Positions 32,279 to 36,515 of a DNA stretch of 36,515 bases are shown in pieces. The stretch lies in assembly GCA_937898525.1 (NCBI GenBank), contig CALCBC010000135.1:1-36515 (forward strand), in the 5' to 3' direction. The position numbers were made by a program, and so were the translations under genes. The notes beneath the pieces were generated by a model that was given only the letters and a program-made list of their open reading frames with translations, was not told the DNA's origin and did not search any database. The stretch's first letter is position 1, and every line of letters starts with the position of its first letter. Origin of the DNA: an uncultured Sphingomonadales bacterium (GTDB lineage Bacteria; Pseudomonadota; Alphaproteobacteria; Sphingomonadales; Sphingomonadaceae).

Positions 32279-32348
32279 GCAATCGCGTGACGGTCGGCCC
32301 TAGAGGCGCAGACACAGCCGAATTCCGCGCAAACAGGACCTGACCCGC

Positions 32349-33284
32349 ATGAAACTCATGGCCGGCAACTCGAACCTGCCGCTTGCGCGGGCGATCGCCG
32401 CCTACCTCGAGATCCCGCTCACCGACGCGAGCGTCCGGCGATTCGCCGACGAGGAGATCTTCATCGAAATCCACGAGAACGTGCGCGGCGAAGACCTCTT
32501 CCTGCTGCAGTCGACCAGCTACCCGGCAAACGACAACCTGATGGAGCTGCTGATCGGGATCGACGCCTGCCGCCGCGCCTCGGCCCGGCGAATCACCGCG
32601 GTCATCCCCTACTTCGGCTACGCCCGGCAGGACCGCAAACCGGGCCCGCGCACGCCGATCTCGGCCAAGCTCGTCGCCAACATGATTACCGAGGCCGGGG
32701 CCGACCGCGTGCTCTCGGTCGATCTTCACGCCGGGCAGATCCAGGGGTTCTTCGACATCCCGACCGACAATCTCTACGCGGCGCCGGTGATGGCCGCCGA
32801 TATCCTCGCCCGCTACGGCGGCGAGGACCTGATGGTCGTCTCGCCTGACGTCGGCGGCGTGGTCCGCGCGCGCGCGCTGGCCAAGCGGCTCGACAACGCC
32901 CCGCTGGCGATCGTCGACAAGCGGCGCGAGCGCCCCGGCGAATCCGAGGTGATGAACATCATCGGCGATGTGCGCGGGCGCAACTGCATCCTTGCCGACG
33001 ACATCGTCGATTCGGGGGGCACATTGTGCAACGCCGCGCAGGCGCTGATGGACGCAGGGGCCAAGAGCGTCGCCGCCTACATAACCCACGGCGTATTGTC
33101 CGGCGGGGCGGTCGCCCGGGTCGACAACTCGGCCCTGACCGAGCTGGTGATCACCGACACGATCCTGCCGACCGACGCGACGACCGATTCGTCTCGCATC
33201 CGGATTCTCACCGTCGCTCCCTTGATCGGCGAGGCGGTTCGACGGATCGCCGACGAGACCTCGGTCTCGAGCCTGTTCGACTAG
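32349..33284 (+). CDS. prs: ribose-phosphate pyrophosphokinase
   Basis: A 311-residue PRPP synthetase making phosphoribosyl pyrophosphate from ribose 5-phosphate and ATP for purine, pyrimidine, histidine and tryptophan synthesis. FADEEIFIEIHENVRGED, PYFGYARQDRKPGPRTPISAKL and VLSVDLHAGQIQGFFDIPTDNL give the ATP-binding and ribose-binding blocks, and DDIVDSGGTLCNAA is the PRPP loop. Length is standard for class I. Its product feeds apt in this window. The M49-like gene starts 11 bases after its stop and may be co-transcribed. Confidence 0.97.
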   Translation: MKLMAGNSNLPLARAIAAYLEIPLTDASVRRFADEEIFIEIHENVRGEDLFLLQSTSYPANDNLMELLIGIDACRRASARRITAVIPYFGYARQDRKPGPRTPISAKLVANMITEAGADRVLSVDLHAGQIQGFFDIPTDNLYAAPVMAADILARYGGEDLMVVSPDVGGVVRARALAKRLDNAPLAIVDKRRERPGESEVMNIIGDVRGRNCILADDIVDSGGTLCNAAQALMDAGAKSVAAYITHGVLSGGAVARVDNSALTELVITDTILPTDATTDSSRIRILTVAPLIGEAVRRIADETSVSSLFD

Positions 33285-33295
33285 GGGGCAGGCCG

Positions 33296-35056
33296 GTGCG
33301 GATCGCCCTCGCCGCGCTGGTTCTCGCCGCAAGCCTTCCCGCTTACATGCCGGCCATGGCCCAGGCCAATCCCGCGCTCGATGCAGGCGAGATGCGGGAA
33401 GTCCTCGCGCGGACCGAGACGATTCGCCTGGCGCCCGATCTCGCGCATCTCGGCCCGGGCGAGCGCGCGGCGCTCGAACGGCTGCTCGAGGTGGGCGCGA
33501 TATTCCAGGAGATCTACGAGGACCAGCGTCATGCGCAGACGCTGGCCGTCAGGGCTCGGCTGATGCCTGGCAGCGACGAGGCAACGCTCTATCGGCTGTT
33601 CCAGGGGCCGATTGCGACCACGCTCGACAACCGCCGTGTGCCTTTCCTCGGCGTCGAGCCGGCACCGCCGGGCAAGAACCTGTATCCGCTCGACCTGACG
33701 GAGACCGAGTACGAGACCTATCTTGCCGCGCATCGCGAACAGCGCGAGGAGCTCACGCACCTGCGCTCGGTGGTTCGCCGGGCAACTGCCGAGAACCTGG
33801 CTCGCGACATCGCGGCGCTGCGCCGCCATGCGGTCCTCGAGGCGCTACACCCCGGCCTGCTCGAACGGCTCGAGCGGCTGGCCCTCACGCCGGACCCCGG
33901 CGTGCTCTACGCGGCGCCCTATTCGCTCGCCTGGGCCGATCGGATCGTTCGCGCGTCGCGGTTGCTGTTCGAAGCCGCCGAGGCCGTCGAGGGAGAGGAC
34001 GGAGAGTTCGCCGGCTACTTGCGCAATCGCGCACGCGACCTGCTTGCCGACGACTACGAGGCGGGCGACGCAGCGTGGATCACCGGCCGGTTCGGCAACC
34101 TCAATGCGCAGATCGGCGCCTACGAAACCTACGATGACGAGCTTGCCGGGCTTCGCGCGGCCTTCTCGCTGAGCCTGCTGTCACGCCGCAACGAGGAAAC
34201 CGAGGCGCTGCGTCGCGGGCTCGGCGGGCTCCAGGCGATCGAGGACGCGCTGCCTTACGACCGTCACAAGAAGGTCCGCGAGGACATCCCGGTCGGGGTC
34301 TACGACGTGATCGCCGACTTCGGCCAGTCGCGCGGCGGCAACACGGCGAGCATCCTCCCGAACGAGGCCTACATCGTCCGCCGCTACGGCCGCACGATCC
34401 TGCTGCGCGCCAACATCATGCGCTCGCCCGAGATCTTCGCCTCGACCGAGCGCAGCTGGGCTGCGGTCGTCGCGCCCGAGTTTGCCGGGCACCTGACCGC
34501 CGACGGCCAGTTCAACCGCACGCTGTGGCACGAGGTCGGGCATTATCTCGGAGTCGACATGACCGCCGACGGCCGCGATCTCGACGTCGCGCTCGGCGCC
34601 GATGCCAGCCTGCTCGAGGAGATGAAGGCAGACCTCGTCTCGCTGTTCGCCGGACCGCAGTTGCGCGCGAACGGCTATTTCACCGACGACCAGCTTCGCG
34701 CGCATTACGCGAGCGGCGTGATGCGCACGCTGCAGAATGTCCGGCCGCGGCGCGACCAGCCGTATCAGACGATGCAACTGATGCAGTTCAACTGGTTCCT
34801 CGACCGCGGCGTGCTCGCGTTCGACGCCGGCTCGGGACGACTTTCGATCGACTACGGCCGCTACCACGCAGCCGTCGAATCGCTGCTGCGCGAGGTGCTG
34901 GCCCTGCAGGATGCCGGCGATCCGGCGCGCTCCGACGCGTTCATCCGGCAGTGGTCGAGGTGGGACGAGGCGCTCCACGGCCGCGTCGCCGCTGCAATTC
35001 GCGATCAGCAGCACTATCGCTACCGTCTGTTCACGTACGCCGCACTCGGAGAATGA
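33296..35056 (+). CDS. exported dipeptidyl-peptidase III-like (M49) metallopeptidase
   Basis: A 586-residue protein with a signal peptide (about 1-22, ending AMAQA). The first zinc motif is HEVGH (412-416), and the second, EEMKAD (441-446), fits the EExxAE/D motif of M49. YETYDDELAGLRAAFSLSL and ILPNEAYIVRRYGRT match conserved M49 blocks. Typical DPP III has a six-residue HExxGH; here it is five residues (HExxH), as in some bacterial relatives. The enzyme probably removes dipeptides from N termini, in the periplasm. GTG 33296 gives the signal peptide. The downstream cupin gene follows by 13 bases. Confidence 0.85.
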   Translation: MRIALAALVLAASLPAYMPAMAQANPALDAGEMREVLARTETIRLAPDLAHLGPGERAALERLLEVGAIFQEIYEDQRHAQTLAVRARLMPGSDEATLYRLFQGPIATTLDNRRVPFLGVEPAPPGKNLYPLDLTETEYETYLAAHREQREELTHLRSVVRRATAENLARDIAALRRHAVLEALHPGLLERLERLALTPDPGVLYAAPYSLAWADRIVRASRLLFEAAEAVEGEDGEFAGYLRNRARDLLADDYEAGDAAWITGRFGNLNAQIGAYETYDDELAGLRAAFSLSLLSRRNEETEALRRGLGGLQAIEDALPYDRHKKVREDIPVGVYDVIADFGQSRGGNTASILPNEAYIVRRYGRTILLRANIMRSPEIFASTERSWAAVVAPEFAGHLTADGQFNRTLWHEVGHYLGVDMTADGRDLDVALGADASLLEEMKADLVSLFAGPQLRANGYFTDDQLRAHYASGVMRTLQNVRPRRDQPYQTMQLMQFNWFLDRGVLAFDAGSGRLSIDYGRYHAAVESLLREVLALQDAGDPARSDAFIRQWSRWDEALHGRVAAAIRDQQHYRYRLFTYAALGE

Positions 35057-35069
35057 GGGGAGGAACGCC

Positions 35070-35504
35070 ATGCGGGTGACCTGGCTGCTCGCCGCCAGCC
35101 TTTACGTCGCGGCGCTGCCGTTCGCCTATGCCCAGGCCCAGCAGGAGCGCGAGGCGAGGCCCTATCCCCCGCCGCCGGGTTCGAACGAAGTGCTCCGCTC
35201 GACGCTTGCCGACACGCCCGGGGTCGAGGTCATCGTCTCGGACGTGGTGATCCCGCCGAACGGCCAGGTGGCGCGGCATTATCACCCCGGCGAGGAATTC
35301 CTGTACCTGATCGAGGGATCCGCAATCCACGTCGAGGAAGGCAAGCCGGACCTGCCGCTCGAGGCGGGCGACAGCTATGCGATCCCGCCGCGTGCGATCC
35401 ACGCTCCTCGCGGCGGGCCCGAAGGCGCGCGCGCGATCGTCTTCCGGGTCCACCTGGCGGGCCAGCCGGAGCGGATCGAGGCCCCGCTCGAGCCTGCTTC
35501 CTGA
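35070..35504 (+). CDS. exported single-domain cupin protein
   Basis: A 144-residue protein with a signal peptide (about 1-22, AYAQA) and one cupin barrel. The two cupin motifs are visible: HYHPGEEFLYLIEGS (about 71-85), with His, His and Glu as metal ligands, and a second near YAIPPRAIHAPR, with its His. It is probably a periplasmic metal-binding protein; the ligand and reaction are unknown. GGGGAGGAA lies 5 bases before ATG 35070. It sits 13 bases behind the M49-like gene, suggesting a two-gene exported unit. Confidence 0.88.
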   Translation: MRVTWLLAASLYVAALPFAYAQAQQEREARPYPPPPGSNEVLRSTLADTPGVEVIVSDVVIPPNGQVARHYHPGEEFLYLIEGSAIHVEEGKPDLPLEAGDSYAIPPRAIHAPRGGPEGARAIVFRVHLAGQPERIEAPLEPAS

Positions 35505-35555
35505 GAAGGGGCCGCGCTTGACCGTGCCGCCGCTTTGGGGCCAGTGCGGCGGGCG

Positions 35556-36344
35556 ATGAACCTTTCCGCCGAGATTGCGCTTGCCCACCGGCTGGCCGAT
35601 GCCGCGCGTGCGGCGATCCGTCCGCATTTTCGCGAACCGGTCGCCGCCGAGCGCAAGGGCGACTCGACGCCGGTGACGATCGCGGACCGCGAAGCCGAAC
35701 AGGCCATGCGCCGGCTGCTGACCGCCGAGGTCCCGCAGGATGGCGTGCACGGCGAGGAGTTCGGCATCACCGAAGGGCGCTCGGGCCGGCAGTGGGTGCT
35801 CGACCCGGTCGACGGCACCTGCGCGTTCCTCGCCGGGCGGGCGACGTTCGGCACGCTGATCGCGCTGCTCGTCGAAGGCTTCCCCGTCCTCGGCCTGATC
35901 GACCAGCCGATCCTCGGCGAGCGCTGGCTCGGTGTCGCGGGCAAGGGGACCACGCTCAACGGCAAGCCGGTCTCCTCGCGCGCGTGTCCGCAACTGTCGG
36001 ACGCGACGCTCGCCACGACCGGGCCGCAGTACTTCACCCAGGAAGAGGGCGACCTGTTCATGGCGCTCGCGCAGAAGACCGACCACAAGCGCATGATCAT
36101 GGGCGGCGACTGCTACAACTATGCGCTGCTGGCCACCGGCTTCGTCGACGTGGTCTGCGAGAGCGGGCTCAAGCTGCACGACTTTGCCGCGCTGGTGCCT
36201 GTGGTCGAGGGCGCCGGCGGGACGATGTGCGACTGGAACGGCGAGCCGCTGCACGCGGGTTCCGACGGGCATGTGCTGGCGATCGGCGACCCGGCGCGGC
36301 TGGAGGACGTGCTCGAGGCGCTCGGCAGCGCCCATCGCCACTGA
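35556..36344 (+). CDS. hisN: histidinol-phosphatase, inositol-monophosphatase type
   Basis: A 262-residue Mg-dependent phosphatase of the inositol monophosphatase superfamily. Metal ligands are visible: the HGEEFG pair (E67/E68), DPVDGT (83-88) and the late Asp in LKLHDFAALVPVVEGAGG, where the family usually has WD. The pattern and FLAGRATFGTLIAL fit the HisN group, which removes phosphate from histidinol phosphate in alphaproteobacteria and actinobacteria; inositol phosphatase activity cannot be excluded. ATG 35556 is preferred over an in-frame TTG at 35535. PRPP from prs is the entry substrate of the same histidine pathway. Confidence 0.88.
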   Translation: MNLSAEIALAHRLADAARAAIRPHFREPVAAERKGDSTPVTIADREAEQAMRRLLTAEVPQDGVHGEEFGITEGRSGRQWVLDPVDGTCAFLAGRATFGTLIALLVEGFPVLGLIDQPILGERWLGVAGKGTTLNGKPVSSRACPQLSDATLATTGPQYFTQEEGDLFMALAQKTDHKRMIMGGDCYNYALLATGFVDVVCESGLKLHDFAALVPVVEGAGGTMCDWNGEPLHAGSDGHVLAIGDPARLEDVLEALGSAHRH

Positions 36345-36515
36345 GGGTCAATTTTTGTCCGATCGCCTGCCCGAATACCATGAGGTTGCCGTCGGGCGCG
36401 CGGACCATCAGCTCGCGCTGGTTGTACGGCTGGTCGACTGGGCCGTAGACGTCGCCCTGCGGCAGTTCGGCCAGCTTCGGACCGAGCTCGGCGAGCACCT
36501 GGCCCAGGGTCGCGC
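36169..36515 (-). CDS. VOC/glyoxalase-family protein, C-terminal part, probable frameshift
   Basis: The gene runs in from beyond the right edge. Its visible part reads QGDVYGPVDQPYNQREL, then MVRAPDGNLMVFGQAIG, the closing strands of a glyoxalase/bleomycin-resistance (VOC) fold with the Arg-x-Pro-Asp-Gly-Asn motif. As written it then continues about 60 Arg/Pro-rich residues antisense to hisN, to a stop at 36169. Removing one A from the A5 tract (36352-36356 on the plus strand) would stop it at 36348, four bases from the hisN stop. That shorter form is more credible. Substrate unknown. Confidence 0.65.
   Translation of the reverse strand, partial: ATLGQVLAELGPKLAELPQGDVYGPVDQPYNQRELMVRAPDGNLMVFGQAIGQKLTLSGDGRCRAPRARPPAAPGRRSPAHARRNPRAAARRSSRTSSRRRPRPQAPARQSRAA

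Noticed and set aside
30825..33332. 835-codon antisense frame across hom and prs
   Set aside because: It spans two well-supported genes and the gap between them, which no real gene would do; the codon pattern belongs to the other strand.

Overview
The window is GC-rich and almost fully coding, with short gaps, many overlapping stop/start pairs and some GTG or TTG starts. It looks like the chromosome of an alphaproteobacterium, most likely of the order Sphingomonadales. The pointers are MipZ (the alphaproteobacterial division-plane ATPase) with a PgmG-type phosphomannomutase/phosphoglucomutase, a three-gene cytochrome bc1 operon, a TonB-ExbB-ExbD-ExbD cluster, a Gly/Tyr/Arg-rich BON protein with an RWFGDE patch, and a ligase-associated DExH helicase. 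This placement rests on gene content, not on a search. I see no prophage, insertion sequence or CRISPR array.

Layout. 1-5.1 kb: end of tRNA-Thr(GGT), two bacterial PH-domain membrane proteins, a small GNAT protein, L-threonine aldolase, an EamA transporter and an SDR protein. 5.2-8.6 kb: aminopeptidase N and PgeF. 8.8-12.1 kb: the bc1 complex (Rieske protein, cytochrome b, cytochrome c1) with adenine phosphoribosyltransferase fused on by a 4-base overlap. 12.1-14.7 kb: a cation/proton antiporter, an OmpA-like lipoprotein and tRNA-Gly(TCC). 14.7-15.0 kb: a gene-poor stretch with a possible outer-membrane protein remnant. 15.0-18.3 kb (minus strand): LD-carboxypeptidase, a sugar MFS transporter and PanC. 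18.4-23.1 kb: mipZ, a membrane J-domain protein, phosphomannomutase/phosphoglucomutase, arylamine N-acetyltransferase, an entericidin-like lipoprotein and an unusual D-amino-acid-oxidase-like flavoprotein. 23.2-26.7 kb: BON protein and Lhr-type helicase. 26.7-29.7 kb (minus strand): tonB-exbB-exbD-exbD followed, beyond a strong terminator, by a decayed third exbD. 30.0-36.5 kb: an exported protein of unknown function, homoserine dehydrogenase, PRPP synthetase, an exported M49-like metallopeptidase, an exported cupin, a histidinol-phosphatase-type enzyme and the end of a VOC protein.

The most notable points are: (1) the oxidase at 21892-23109 carries the family's C-terminal HNYGHGG block before the FAD-binding Rossmann motif, so it reads as a circular permutation; (2) mipZ has no ATG, GTG, TTG or CTG codon between the last in-frame stop and its P-loop, and an ATT with a good Shine-Dalgarno sequence sits where the start should be; (3) a third ExbD paralogue has lost its start and carries a one-base deletion; (4) the VOC gene at the right edge runs on antisense into hisN unless one A is removed from an A5 tract. 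Most of the rest is ordinary housekeeping sequence.
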